This document shows positions 11,635 to 22,604 of a stretch of DNA of 64,000 bases, one piece after another. The notes below the pieces were generated by a model. The model did no database searches, was not told where the DNA came from, and saw only the letters and a list, made by a program, of their open reading frames with translations. A program made the translations under genes and the position numbers. The stretch is taken from contig JARKIF010000005.1 in NCBI GenBank assembly GCA_029378245.1, forward strand, positions 682,001 to 746,000, in the 5' to 3' direction. Numbering within the stretch: position 1 is the stretch's first letter; each line of letters begins with the position of its first letter. Origin of the DNA: Roridomyces roridus. Its lineage: Eukaryota > Basidiomycota > Agaricomycetes > Agaricales > Mycenaceae.

Positions 11635-14336
11635 TCAATCGCCCTTCCGCCTCCCGTGCTTCTTTCCTTCCGCGGGTGCAGCCCGGATGGCTCCAATGAC
11701 GTTAGCCAGACCTACGTCCTCATCCCCTTTGCCAGATGGCACAGATTTGGGATCGACCTCGACGTCGCGCAAAGCTGCCCTCTTCACCTTTTTGCCCATC
11801 GCAGCCCCAAACAGCTCGTCAATTTCATCTCCACCCCCGTCGCGCTTCCGCTTGTGGCGTTCACTACCAGCCGCGGTCTCGGCCACTGGACCCCTCGGTG
11901 TCTCTGTAAGCGTCTCCATAGGTCGGTTGCGGTTAGTTTGCATAGTGCGCCACTCGTCAGGGCGTCGTTGTAAAAGGTACAAATTGAGGTTTCGGGCAAA
12001 GTATTTGCCGAAATATGAGCCAGCAAGGAACTGTTCCTGTTGTATCAAAGACCGCGCAATCTTCTCCTATACGCAAGTGAATAGCTTGCAGACGAGCCCA
12101 AAATGGTCCAGACCTTGAGATATGTATCTGAAAATGCCCAACAGCGATCTCCAACCCTGCTGCCGATGCGATCGTCAACAAGAAGGTGGTAGTGACCGAT
12201 GAAGGAAAGGACGAATTGTCTTTTGGCCTTCAGGGGCACCGTTGGTGAATCCAGGAGAGCGTCGAGCACTCGAGAACCGGCGGCGTGGTGCGCAATTTTT
12301 AGCACATCTTCCATTGGCAGGGAATTCAAACTGAAATCCGCAGTCAATCCCCCAGTTTACAACAATCGCGCGTGCTACCTTTCGATAACGAATTGGTTGT
12401 GAGGCTCTGGAAGCCGCAGCAGAGACTGCAGGAGAACAGCGCCCTGCACCGTCGTTTCGCCATGCTTCAACTCCTGCACAAGGTTAGTACTCATTTCGCA
12501 GAGGACTAAAGGTATTGACTTGTGGTGTCTGCAAGCGCAATACACAGGGAATCAGCATCTTGCGCTCCTCCGGGGTGTTGATATCGAATGCCGTCGAGAC
12601 AGCCTGAATGGAACATATGAGATCATGAAGACAACCGTGACTCATTTACCTCTTCAATCTCAGCGCCACACGCCTTGAGAGCCGCGGCGCGATCAATTGT
12701 CGCGCGCAACACGCCAGTTCGTGAGGTTTCTGACGAAAATTGGGACGTCAATTCACAATGATGGAAGGGGTAAGCTCACGAATGATCTTTCTCCAGGTAT
12801 TGTGCAGCTCAGCGCATGCTTCACTCAGCTGAGGTGCATCAACTCGCTCCAGTGCTTTGGCGAGAACAAAGTTCGCTACCGGATGAGAGGCTAGTCTCGG
12901 TAGATTCCCCTTGAAATAGGAAGCCCAGAGTATGGAGAAGGATGTGTCAGGACACCTGCTGACGATGCATTCGAGCAGATGAGACGAAGTGGGATCTCTC
13001 AAGAGAGTGTTGAGATAGTCGGAAGCAGGAGGTATCGCGTTGGGGTCATCGCCTGGAGTACATTTCAATCGTATTCAGAGAGAATGAAAAGGTGACGAAC
13101 GGGCAGATGTGATTAATCCGACCAAGACTCTGTCCATCAACGAGTCGGGCTCGTCAGTCATTTGCTGGTCTGCCTCTACGGCGAGTAGCATCTATGGAGC
13201 AGCATCAGTTGAGTGTTAAAACACGAGCAGAGAAATTGCAGAGACTTGCAATGTTGGACTGGCAACTTTGTCCGCAGCCAGAGCTCTCGTTTCATTGGCA
13301 CCGAGTTCGTTGCGTATGATCTCGACAAATCTACGAGCCGTCCCCGTGAATACTTCTGGGGGCGCGGTAGAGGCCCCGGCATCGGCTTCTTTGAAGACTG
13401 ATTTCAAAGCCCCCTGCTTTGCTTTCCAGGACGCGCTCTTCTTGGATCGCACAGGAGCAGTCTCTTGCGACGAGTTGGGCGACAGAAGGAGAAGAAGTGC
13501 CCGGATGACATGGGAAGCAAAGGGGTCCATGACCAGCGACGAAAAAACGGGAAACAGTTCCTTGGTTGCCATATTAGATGGAACTTGAAGCAGGCAGAAG
13601 CAAGCTAACCTCGCACATGTCGACTACTAGCTGGGTCAAAGTCCTCAGTTCGCCGTTGTCGTCGGGAACTGTAGGGAGGACCCCTCGTTTCTGGGAACAT
13701 TCAGTACGGCAAGCAACGATAAGCCTCTCGCACCTCTCTGGAAACAGTCTGTTTTGCCACAGTGAAGAGGGTTTGACAAACATGCGAAGCAAAACGGTGT
13801 TTGACCAGAACAGCATACCTCGAAACAATTCAGGCAGGAGATTGCGAATAATAGAATCGACTCACGAGCCCATTAAACTGTCGACGAAAACACGGCGCAC
13901 GAAATCGTCCATGGAATAAGCCATTCGCTCCAAGACAATCGAGCAATCTGGGTCGGTGGCAAGCTGCTTCTCCTTGCCCGTCATCTCCGTCAAGGCAGCG
14001 ACGAGGAACATTCGTCGTTCTTCGGCAGTGTATCAGTGCAGTCCATTTCGCGCTCCGAAGTTGAATGCACCTTCATTCGGGTCGACATCTTCGTCGGCAG
14101 CTCCAGATTCGGCGGGATCTTGCCAGTCGCGGATTTGAACATCAACGGTGCGGAAATACGCCTTTACATCTGCGTCCACGAATCCGAACGGGGCCTCTGG
14201 GTTGACGGAGTCGTCGGCGTCCGGTGTTTGGTTTGGTACAATCCATGCAGGCAGGGTAGACTCTTCTTGAGCAGGAAGGCTGCCACTCCGGCTCCGGCTT
14301 TTTCTTCTTGCCTCGCTTCCTATGCTCCTTGGGCAT
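11635..14336 (-). CDS. NOP9: Nop9, Pumilio-repeat nucleolar protein (apparent frameshift)
   Basis: Nop9 binds pre-rRNA through Pumilio-type repeats and is needed for 18S maturation. The protein starts [13 protein letters not shown] and has the family segments [94 protein letters not shown] and [19 protein letters not shown], with a basic tail. Many introns break the repeats. One base too many is present between the N-terminus and TLPAWIVP, within a five-T run at 14299-14303 (A5 on the coding strand): with four, the frame is continuous. No intron with acceptable ends fixes this, so it is probably a consensus error in an essential gene. Confidence 0.88.
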
Positions 14337-14409
14337 TTTGTGGAGAGTGAAATCGAGACGAGTCTGATCGCATTTCCTTTCTTGTCCAGGTGATTGCTGA
14401 TCACATGAC

Positions 14410-15964
14410 TCAAGCGCCTCGATGACCGCGCATAGTCTCCATATTCATACTGGCTACAAAACCTATGATACAATCTAATCCAGAGTAATCAAAGAACGAA
14501 TGTCCGATGTAAAGTCGGCATTCAAGAAACATGTCATTTCGTCGTAAGAGTCCCTGTCCAGGAAACGAAGAGATCACCTTCACCATGCTGAACTTGGATT
14601 TCAGTCTCACCCCGACATCTATCCTCCCTTGCTTCAGATCCTTGAACCTCTCCGGCCGATAATATGCGTGCCGCTTCGGCGAAACAATGTCAAGGCCTTC
14701 GAGGCGCCCGGCAACGGATTTTTGGTATTTCCAGCGCGAAGCGATTAAACGAAGCAATGCTGGATTGGTGAATGACTTCGCTGCCCTCGAGCCGCAGGTG
14801 TTGCAGCTGTGGGATCAGGGGCTGGTTGGCGAGGGCGTTGACAAGTCGGTCGTAGCCGTCGTGCTCTATATCCAGGTGGGAACGATTGAATACGAGATGC
14901 TTGAGAGAGGGAATGGCCTCGAGACACTGGATGAACTGGCCAGTGTTCAAAGGAAGGTATGACAGGCTCAAAGTTTGCAGCTGTCCTTGTAGGCCTTCGA
15001 GGAAACGGACCAGCCTCGTGCAACCATCCGACCAATGATATGGCTCGTTCGCCCGCGGAGCAGCGACGTTCCAGCCAATCTTCAAGGATCGGAGGACAGG
15101 CAGAGCAAGAGCGGCTAGAAACGCCATGTAGACGATCTCTTGGCGGACACCCTCGATCTGGGTACCAAACGCCGTGAGGCTGAGGTGTTCGAGATGTGGC
15201 ACCTCGAGGCGTTGGTCATAAGTAAAGCTGCACACCGCATTCAAGGTGCATCGCCTGAGATTGACGCTCTGCTTCAAGATGCGGAAGCATTCGTCCAGGC
15301 TAGGCATTGTGATGAGGAATAGATCCAACTCCGTCATCTGAGCCCAGTCGAATGTCAGGTCGGCGAAAGCGAACGAGATGTGGCCAACTGTTTCCACAGG
15401 TGAGGTTCCTGAGCAAAGGGAAGCTGTTCGGACCAGCCGCCCACAAGGGCAGCAAGCTGGCGCCGTTTGCATGCAGAGTAACCTCGCACCAGCGGGAGGA
15501 GGATTCAAGTAGGTACCGGACGACATCGGTGTACGTGGAGTCGAATACCGGGTACTCGGTGTGCAGCTGAAAGTACAGCGGCAGACTGCGAGACCTGTCA
15601 ATCCATTCTCGCATGGAGCGGATGAGGGAATCGCGCTTCGTTGGCCCAGGAAGCGGCCGGAAGTCGATCACAAAGGAATTCCAAAGCGATGGTGTGTGGA
15701 GAGCCAAATCCCTCCACGCTCTGCACACTGCGAGGAGAAGGATGGGCCCATCGCCGGCTTTGCCAATGGAACAGTGCATCCCACATACTTGTAGGAAGAT
15801 TTCGGCTACAATTTCCACCGGAAGACCCGCGATATTGAACTGTACCAGGTATGAGGGTAATAAAGACCGGAATGGTGGGCAAATACCTGCGTGGCGACAT
15901 CCGTTGGGTCTGACTTTCGCCGGCAGTAGAGCGATTTGTCCGTGAGAGAGCGATATATGGCCAT
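14410..15964 (-). CDS. F-box / leucine-rich-type protein with two apparent frameshifts
   Basis: Typical mushroom F-box protein, presumed to hand substrates to an SCF ubiquitin ligase. A start at 15964 ([11 protein letters not shown]) splices to the F-box [20 protein letters not shown] and [20 protein letters not shown]. Degenerate leucine-rich segments follow ([69 protein letters not shown]). The frame shifts by one base near 15391-15405 (after FPLLRNLT) and again near 14774-14780 (before [15 protein letters not shown]). The final part, [17 protein letters not shown], lies in the third frame. F-box genes often decay in mushrooms, but errors are also likely here because neighbouring essential genes show the same fault. 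Confidence 0.7.
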
Positions 15965-16615
15965 GGGTCGTGAAGATTAAAGGATGGTTTAAGAAGCAAA
16001 CCAGAACAAGGGGAATTAGACGATGTATAAGGTTGCGGGGTTTTGAAACAAAAGACAAGACGCGCAGTGGGTCCTCGAAACCAGGGAAACAAGTGCCATT
16101 GGAGGCTCCTTATATACGGGCCAACAGTCAAGACGTCATGGGGCTTCGAACAATGACACGGCTATAATAGCAGAGCAAGCTTGTTCAATGCAACAATGCA
16201 GCTTCCGACGTAGAGAGCTTGAAGGGGCAGGACGAAACCGACAAGTTGGTATGAGTTTGGTAGAAAGCAAGCACGGAGCACTAAAAAGGGAAATGCCAAA
16301 GCCCGATCACGGCTTGCAACCTCTTGCAACACCGATTGAAAAGTTTGAACCGTGAAGCAGAGCTCTTATGTAGAGTCTAGACGGCACTCGGGCGGGACTT
16401 CAATATTTCAATTCTCGGTCGGCGAAGGCGGACGTGTAGCATGTATGAAACATTTTATTCGTCTTAGTTGGAAGGAGCCCGGGAAGGCACGCATGAAAAC
16501 CTCGGAGAGTCGCAATGTTCATATCCCCGGAGGCAATCAACTCCAACGGGCAGCACATTTCTCCATACAATATCTCGACAGTCAGTATGCATGTATTGAG
16601 AAGCAGTCGGCAAAA
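15965..16615. other. Intergenic region
   Basis: About 650 bp between the F-box gene start and the stop of the nucleostemin-type gene, both on the minus strand. It should hold the F-box promoter. I see no coding frame, tRNA or repeat in it. Confidence 0.5.
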
Positions 16616-18858
16616 TCAGAAGAATTTCCCGAAATCGTACTCTTCTCCTCCCCCACCAGAAGAAACGGCGGCCTTGGCCTTGACAGCGACATTAGCCACC
16701 TTGCGATCCTGCTTGACCTTCTTCTCCTTGGCCTGCTTGGACGTTTTGGGATCCGGTCCGAATGAGACCTTTTTGCGGGGTGGAAGTGCCTGCTCTGCAG
16801 CACGCTTCCGCTTTTGTTTCCCAGAGAGCGCGACTCTGGGGCTCTTCCGGCTCTTCCTCTTCCTCCTCCTCTTCTTCAACCTCTTCCACATCTTCATCGT
16901 CGCCCTCATCGCTTCCGTCTCCAGCGCTCTCATCTTCTGCCTCATCTTCCACCAGACCATCATCGTCTTCCGGTTCATCCTCCTTTGCGGGCTTCAAGCT
17001 TCGCCCAGGGCTCCTCCACCAGGGCCTTCCGCGACTCGACGACACCGATAGTGAGCTTGACGAGACCTTTGGCCTTCCTCAACTCCTTCCGGACCTGCAA
17101 CGTCTGGAGGAGTGCTTCATCGCTCGCGCTCGACTCCACCGCCATCGACATCGGCGGTACCGTATAGCGGAGGAATTTACCCGTATTCCAGTCGCGTAAT
17201 ACGATACGAGCAGCGCCTGTCAGATCCAACTCGCCTTTCTGAAACAAACCGATGAATTTCGGTAGATGCACGGAGTAGATTTATACACACCTTTTTGACG
17301 AGTTGCTGCGCTCGTGCAACTGAAGCCAAGAACGCGTCAGTGTCGCGGGCAGAAAAGGCAGGCAGGCTGTAGAGAAGCATAAGGTCCTCGGTGTTAGCAC
17401 GCGATACAATGTGCTTCACTGAAGGGTGCGGTTAGAGTGGCGGGGGCACGATGCACACGAGGACTTGCCAGCCAAAATAGGGTCTTTGAAACGGTCTATA
17501 CGACCTTTACTGCGCATGAGAATATCCCGAGCACGGATAGCATCTTGATCTTCTGCTTCGACGCCGTCCACACTCCATGAAATCCCAGGGGTGTCGACCA
17601 GACGAATTTGTTTGCCCTTGACCTCGACCACAACTTCCTGAGCGTAGGTAGTAGTGGTAGGTCCCCGAGACGAAGTCGCCAGTGTATATACGGGAAGAGC
17701 AGATTTACGAAGCAGCGAATTCACGAGGGAGCTCTTGCCCGTCTAGTTGGCACTGTCAATATGCCGAACAGGGAGAAAGAGAAAGTACGCACGTTAGTGA
17801 ATCCAACGATGGCAACACACAAAGGTTCATCGCCCGTCTTCTCTGCCGCCCATTCCCCCAAAAGGTCAAGAATGGAATCAACACCAAGAGCATCGTCGGA
17901 TGACGCTTTGGCTTTCCCCTTCCCCTTTGGCTTGATAACAAGTTCGGGTGCGGCGGGTAAACATGAGGAAGCGGCACGGAAAAGCAGAGTGGGATAATGA
18001 GTCCGCAGATACGTTGCCCAAGCAGCTACGGATTCACGGGGACATGTATCTGGGCGTCACGGTAAGTTGAGGGCGTCTTGAAATGAAGAGAGTAAGCACA
18101 ACGCACCGATTTTGTTCAACACAAGAAGAACCCGCCGACCAGGTTTCGCACTGGCCAATTCTTCCAAATGAGTGCTGCGGAACGGAAGGGGATCCCGGGC
18201 GTCGAGCACCTCGATGATAACGTCCGCGTCGTCCAAGACCGATTGCAAGCTCGGTAGGTTGCGGTTGATGAGCACGGGAACCTCCTCCTCCTCCTCGACC
18301 TCCTCGACTTGCATAGGGGACCTCTCTCGACTTGAGCTTTTTGTTGTCGAGGCGTTTCGCACTAAGGCTCGCGATGCCGTCGAAACCTTGGGCCAAACCC
18401 AGCGCCTTGACATCCGCAAAGACTTGGTCGTTGGTCTGCTCTTCATCGTCAGAGCCCGCTGCCTCGCTCCCGTCCTCTTCATCCTCCTCGACATTCTTCT
18501 TCTTCTTGTTCTTCGACTCCTTCTTCCGCTGCTTCTCCTCCGCAGCAACCCTCCGTTGCTCTGCAATCTCAGCAAGAATTTGGTCCTTGTACGGGAAGTT
18601 GTTGGGAATGCCGGGGTCCTTTTTATGTTCTGCATATGCGGACTTGGTTAACGGCCTGGAGAGTGTGCAAGTAGACGCACTGGACTTCCATTCCACGTTC
18701 TTTTTCGCGGCCTTGGTCTTTTTCTTGCGACTCTCGCGAACCTTGTTCAGGATTTTTTTGCGGTCATTCGTAGTCCCGCGGTTGCTTGTTTCTGTGCAAG
18801 AGGTGTGAGCATGGTTTCAAGGAATCGAGTAGCGCATACTCTTTCTTATCCGCGGCAT
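16616..18858 (-). CDS. NUG1: Nucleostemin-type GTPase (GNL3/Nug1/Grn1), three apparent frameshifts
   Basis: Nucleolar GTPase for export and maturation of the 60S subunit. The start at 18858 (MPRIRKKTSNRG) follows by splicing. A basic domain ends HKKDPGIPNNFPYKDQILAEI. The G motifs are circularly permuted: ADVIIEVLDARDPLPFRS, NKID (completed across an intron), GFTNTGKSSLVNSL (intron inside) and VDTPGISWSVDG. The C-terminus is acidic then basic (KQKRKRAAEQALPPRKK). One surplus base is needed out at 18316-18319 (GGGG), near 16994-17000, and at 16838-16841 (GGGG) to keep the frame, two of the three in four-base runs. The gene is most likely functional and the errors technical. Confidence 0.87.
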
Positions 18859-19339
18859 GTCGGTTCAGAGGAAAAGTAGATGATCGGTCGAATTTCCCAA
18901 AACGGTTTTCACAAGTTTTTTTCGTCAACTTCGAGTCGAAGCAAATTCTCGTCCAACTTTCTCAACTGCCTGCGCAGATTTCTTTTGAACAGCAGATGTA
19001 TTGGGATGATGTACGGTACGTAATATACAGGATGAAGCTGTGGGCACACCATCAGAAGTTGGATAGGCACCCACGAAGCGATGACGGGCGCTTGATGTAC
19101 ATGACTTTCAGGCCGCGTCCGGAGGACTCTTGTACTTGCAAAACATGGGGACAAGAAAGCGACGGGTACAGGAAAACATGTTGCGACGAAAAACTTGAAC
19201 TTGGGATCATTTGCTATCGAATAGGGTCCAATTCTTCACGGCATTCGGTAGAGAAGGAGAAATTTGGGGAGCTTGAGGGAACCTCTTCGTAACTTGGCCT
19301 CTTGCCCTTCTTTTAATATTGCCCTTTGACCGCCTTCGA
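18859..19339. other. Intergenic region, possible small spliced gene
   Basis: Some 480 bp between two minus-strand genes. A minus-strand open stretch at 18909-19154 has the protein-like end RNLRRQLRKLDENLLRLE. An upstream ATG (MFSCTRRFLVPMFCK, then a GTACAA donor) could belong to a small spliced gene. No family is recognised and the model is not firm. Confidence 0.2.
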
Positions 19340-20366
19340 TTACCAACGAGCATCCGAGGACGCGACTGGAGCCGCGGGGGGCGGTGGCGGCGGAGCCGCG
19401 TCATAGTCCCTTCTCGGGCTGCTTCCTCTTGGGGGGCTTCGGGAGTAGCTCCTGCGGCGCCGATCCGGAGAGTAGCGCCCACCTCTCGAAGGGGGAGGGC
19501 TGCGACGTTCACGCCAGTCCCGGCTGTCTCGTCCATACGGGTCACGGTCCCTATCGCTGCGACGGTGGTCCCTGTCACGGGAGCTACGGGGGTGCGAATC
19601 ACGAGAGTCACGAGAGTCGCGAGAGTCCCGTCCATTGTAGGTGTCCTCACGTGTCGAACGACGATGGCCCATGTATTCACCAGGAGTGGGGGCGTGGGGA
19701 CGATCGGTGACCGAGTAGTCGACGCGGATGCGACGGCCATTGAGGTCCTGGACATCGTTGAGATAATGGGAGAAAACGAAAAGGGGATTGACGTACGACG
19801 CCGTTGAGCTCTTGAATGCATCTAGTAGCATCTTCGACGGTAGCCATTTTGATAAACCCAAAACCACGAGACCTATCAGACTGCTTCCCTTTTCGTGAGT
19901 GCTATCCCAGTGGCGATACTGTACTGTAACTGACCCGTTGATCATACACGATGGTCACTTTTTCGACCCGGCCAAAGCGGCTGAATTCGTCGTCAAGGTC
20001 GCGCTCCTGGGTGCGAATGCTAAGTCCAAAGACACCGAGAACATTGGATGGATTGGGGGCCTGCAGTGACTCATGATGACGCGAAAGGATAAAGACAAAT
20101 CCGACTGACGATTGGGGCATGAGTCGGGCGGCGAGGGGCGGGAGGAGACCTGCGGCGGTAAGGGCTGCGGTAACCGTCTCTGGGCGCGCTACGTGCGGGG
20201 CTGCGAGAACGGCTGCGACCGCGGGGAGCAGCACCGTCAGCAGCCAAAGGAGGGGGAGCAGAATTGTAGTCATCCGCGTAGGGGTCAGCCGGGGGTGCGT
20301 TTTCAGCGTACTGGAAAGCTTGGTAAGGCCATAGGGTCTGGAGGAAGCGACGGTCTGACTTGCCAT
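19340..20366 (-). CDS. Tra2-like SR protein with one RRM
   Basis: Serine/arginine-rich RNA-binding protein resembling transformer-2, expected to act in splice-site choice in the nucleus. It starts MA at 20366, and a 41-base intron leads to [19 protein letters not shown]. An arginine-serine stretch ([18 protein letters not shown]) precedes the RRM. RNP2 is [12 protein letters not shown]1 is [12 protein letters not shown], followed by [15 protein letters not shown] and RRIRVDYS. The C-terminus is a long RS/RD tail ([19 protein letters not shown]) ending SSDARW. Four introns fit. An apparent frameshift in the first exon disappears once the first intron is placed. It is divergent from eL18, with about 280 bp between start codons. 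Confidence 0.85.
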
Positions 20367-20649
20367 TGTCGTGGTTTGAGAGAAAGAGCGTCTGTTTGCT
20401 GCTGTTAGCGATGCCACAGCTTTGCTCAACAGCCTGTTCTGACTGCGTCTTTTGATTCTAAGAGATGGAGGTCGCTTAGACGAGAAGACAAACGCACGAG
20501 TAGGCAGCAACGCCAATGCGGAGCTAAATTCCGAGAAAATGCTGCAGGAATCAGGAATTTGTCGGAGTTTGAATTTGTGATCAAACTGGGCAGCTGTCAC
20601 TCTTCGGTCCACCAATTCGGCATCTTTCCACAAGCACCCTCAGCAAGTC

Positions 20650-21364
20650 ATGGTGAGCTCGTCGCCTGCGCCGATGAACTTGGTCCTCACATCTACTAGG
20701 GTATCGACATCGCCCACCACCACGTCAAGAAAGGTAACCGGATCGCCCCCAAGAGCGAGGACCCATATCTCCTTCTCCTCGTCAAGGTACCTTTTTTTCT
20801 TGTCAAGTGCGACACTTTTTTTCTGAGCCCGATAGCTCTACCGCTTCCTGGCGCGTCGTACGGATGCTACCTTCAACAAAGTCATCCTTCACCGCCTGTT
20901 CCTCTCCAAGATGAACCGCGCGCCGTTGTCGCTGTCTCGGATCGTCAAGGAGACTTCCAACACCGTCGACCGCCCCAACAAAATCGTCGTCACTGTCGGC
21001 ACCGTCACGGACGACATTCGTCTCACCGAGGTCCCCAAACTGTCCATCGCTGCTCTGCGCTTCACCCGCGCCGCAAAAGAGCGGATCCTCAACGCTGGCG
21101 GCGAGGCCTTGACGCTTGACCAGCTCGCTATGCGGGCACCCACCGGTGCCAACACCGTCCTTGCTCCGCGGCAAGAAGACTGCCCGGGAGGCAAACAAGC
21201 ACTTTGGCATGGGTGCGTTTACTTTCCTTGTCACTTTTTTTTTTTTGGTAGCTCACGAGATCATCTCAGGCCCCCACAAAAACAAGAAGCCCTACACGAT
21301 CTCGAAGGGCCGGAAGTTCGAGCAAGGTCGTGGACGCAGAAAGTCCAAGGGTTTCAAGGTCTAA
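20650..21364 (+). CDS. RPL18: 60S ribosomal protein eL18 (one-base insertion)
   Basis: Structural protein of the large ribosomal subunit. The reading [60 protein letters not shown] and [20 protein letters not shown] is unmistakable, and the length fits the family. The first intron (20653-20699) follows directly after the ATG codon, and the last exon joins HFGMG to PHKNKKP. An extra G at 21163 (CTTGCTC for expected CTTCTC) breaks [14 protein letters not shown]. No intron can explain a single base, and a broken eL18 would be lethal, so this is the clearest sign of a sequence error in the window. Confidence 0.95.
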
Positions 21365-21503
21365 GCAACCTTGTTCGCCATTGGGGAGACCGTGTGTCTT
21401 TGGGATGGTGCTTCCTATGCGTATGCCAGGCTACTTTACACTCTTTGTATGCACGTCCTCCTCTCTTCAATGTCCTGACATATGCTGCTGTGCTCCGCTC
21501 GCA

Positions 21504-22547
21504 TTAGTTCTCGATTCGTCGTTGAGAAGTCTGCTTGGCCATGTCGCTGGCCGATATCCACCTCTTGGGAGGCTCTGGCGGTGGCCCCGTAATCTGCGGC
21601 CTCTCTGCCGCTTTCAGACTCGCCCTCCGCCGCGCAGACTCGTACTCCCTCGCTGCATCGCTAGCCTTCACCCAAACATTTCCCCCGTTCACCGGAGGCG
21701 TAGGCAATCGCGTTATTTTGATGGTCAACGCTCCAGCCCATGGATGTATCGTAGCCACGTCATCCTCTGTCGGCGACGCCGGCTTGCCAAGGTCTTCATA
21801 GTCGCCGTCCTCCTCGTACGTTTCTGGGGGCATATCCAACAAATCTCCAAAGTCGTCCGAGGGCGGTGGTGGTGAGGACGACGATGAGGGGTCAATGAGG
21901 CTCTGAAAGGCAGCTTCAACATCGACGCCGCCATTAAGAGACGCCTCTTTGAGAGTTGCAGCCTGTTCTTGTTCGAGATCCAATCGCAAACTCTGGTGGT
22001 GAATAATAGGCGGTGGTATATCCCGCCTCAATCGGCGCTGCAGACGCTCTCGCGCCAACGCGTGCTCGAATTCTTCCTGTGTAGATTTATTAGTTCTGTT
22101 GTACAATGTCTTTCGGAAGTTATAACTTGCCTTGGCAAGCACCTTCATAGCGACCTTCTCGCTGTTGAATTCATCCACAAGCCGCGTACGCTCGAAATCC
22201 TCGTCCGGGACAAAGTCCATGCCACGAATGCTCTGCAGGCTCTGGATTTTACGTTCCAGGCGATCTTTGGCTTCCTGAATCATGGGCTTGAAGCTGTCCT
22301 CGATCATCTGCTTCCGGTTCGCCTTCCAGTCCTCATCAGGCTCGTCGTCGTACTCGTAGTTTATCGAGACCTGAGGAATGACAGGCGAGTTGTGTGCGGA
22401 GGCCGTGGCCATTGGGCACAGGGAGTGAGCGGCGCACGGGTGAGAATCGAAGCCCTGAAGGGGCGTTCTTGCTCCTTGGTAGACATCCTCGTGTTCGACT
22501 AGTGAAGCATAAATTGATGATGCATCAACCGAATCCATTAGCGACAT
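21504..22547 (-). CDS. Unknown acidic protein with an in-frame GC-AG intron
   Basis: No family recognised. The protein has a charged central helix ([38 protein letters not shown]) and a Ser/Pro/Asp-rich C-terminal half ending TSQRRIEN. The frame is continuous for 347 codons, but 22077-22130 looks like a real 54-base intron. It has a perfect GC-type donor (AAG|GCAAGT), a branch-like ACTAAT, and an ACACAG acceptor; its removal keeps the frame and joins KVLAK to EEFEHAL. The start could be 22547 ([13 protein letters not shown]) or the internal MATASAHNS at 22412. It converges on eL18. Confidence 0.6.
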   Translation of the reverse strand: MSLMDSVDASSIYASLVEHEDVYQGARTPLQGFDSHPCAAHSLCPMATASAHNSPVIPQVSINYEYDDEPDEDWKANRKQMIEDSFKPMIQEAKDRLERKIQSLQSIRGMDFVPDEDFERTRLVDEFNSEKVAMKVLAKASYNFRKTLYNRTNKSTQEEFEHALARERLQRRLRRDIPPPIIHHQSLRLDLEQEQAATLKEASLNGGVDVEAAFQSLIDPSSSSSPPPPSDDFGDLLDMPPETYEEDGDYEDLGKPASPTEDDVATIHPWAGALTIKITRLPTPPVNGGNVWVKASDAAREYESARRRASLKAAERPQITGPPPEPPKRWISASDMAKQTSQRRIEN

Positions 22548-22604
22548 CTACGCGCCGACTACACGGCCTCAAGAAACCTCTCTATCAAGAAACCTCTTTA
22601 TTGA

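Noticed and set aside
20290..20366. Frameshift near the start of the Tra2-like gene
   Set aside because: A 41-base intron (A|GTCAGA to CCAAG) restores the frame from the same ATG, so no error is needed.
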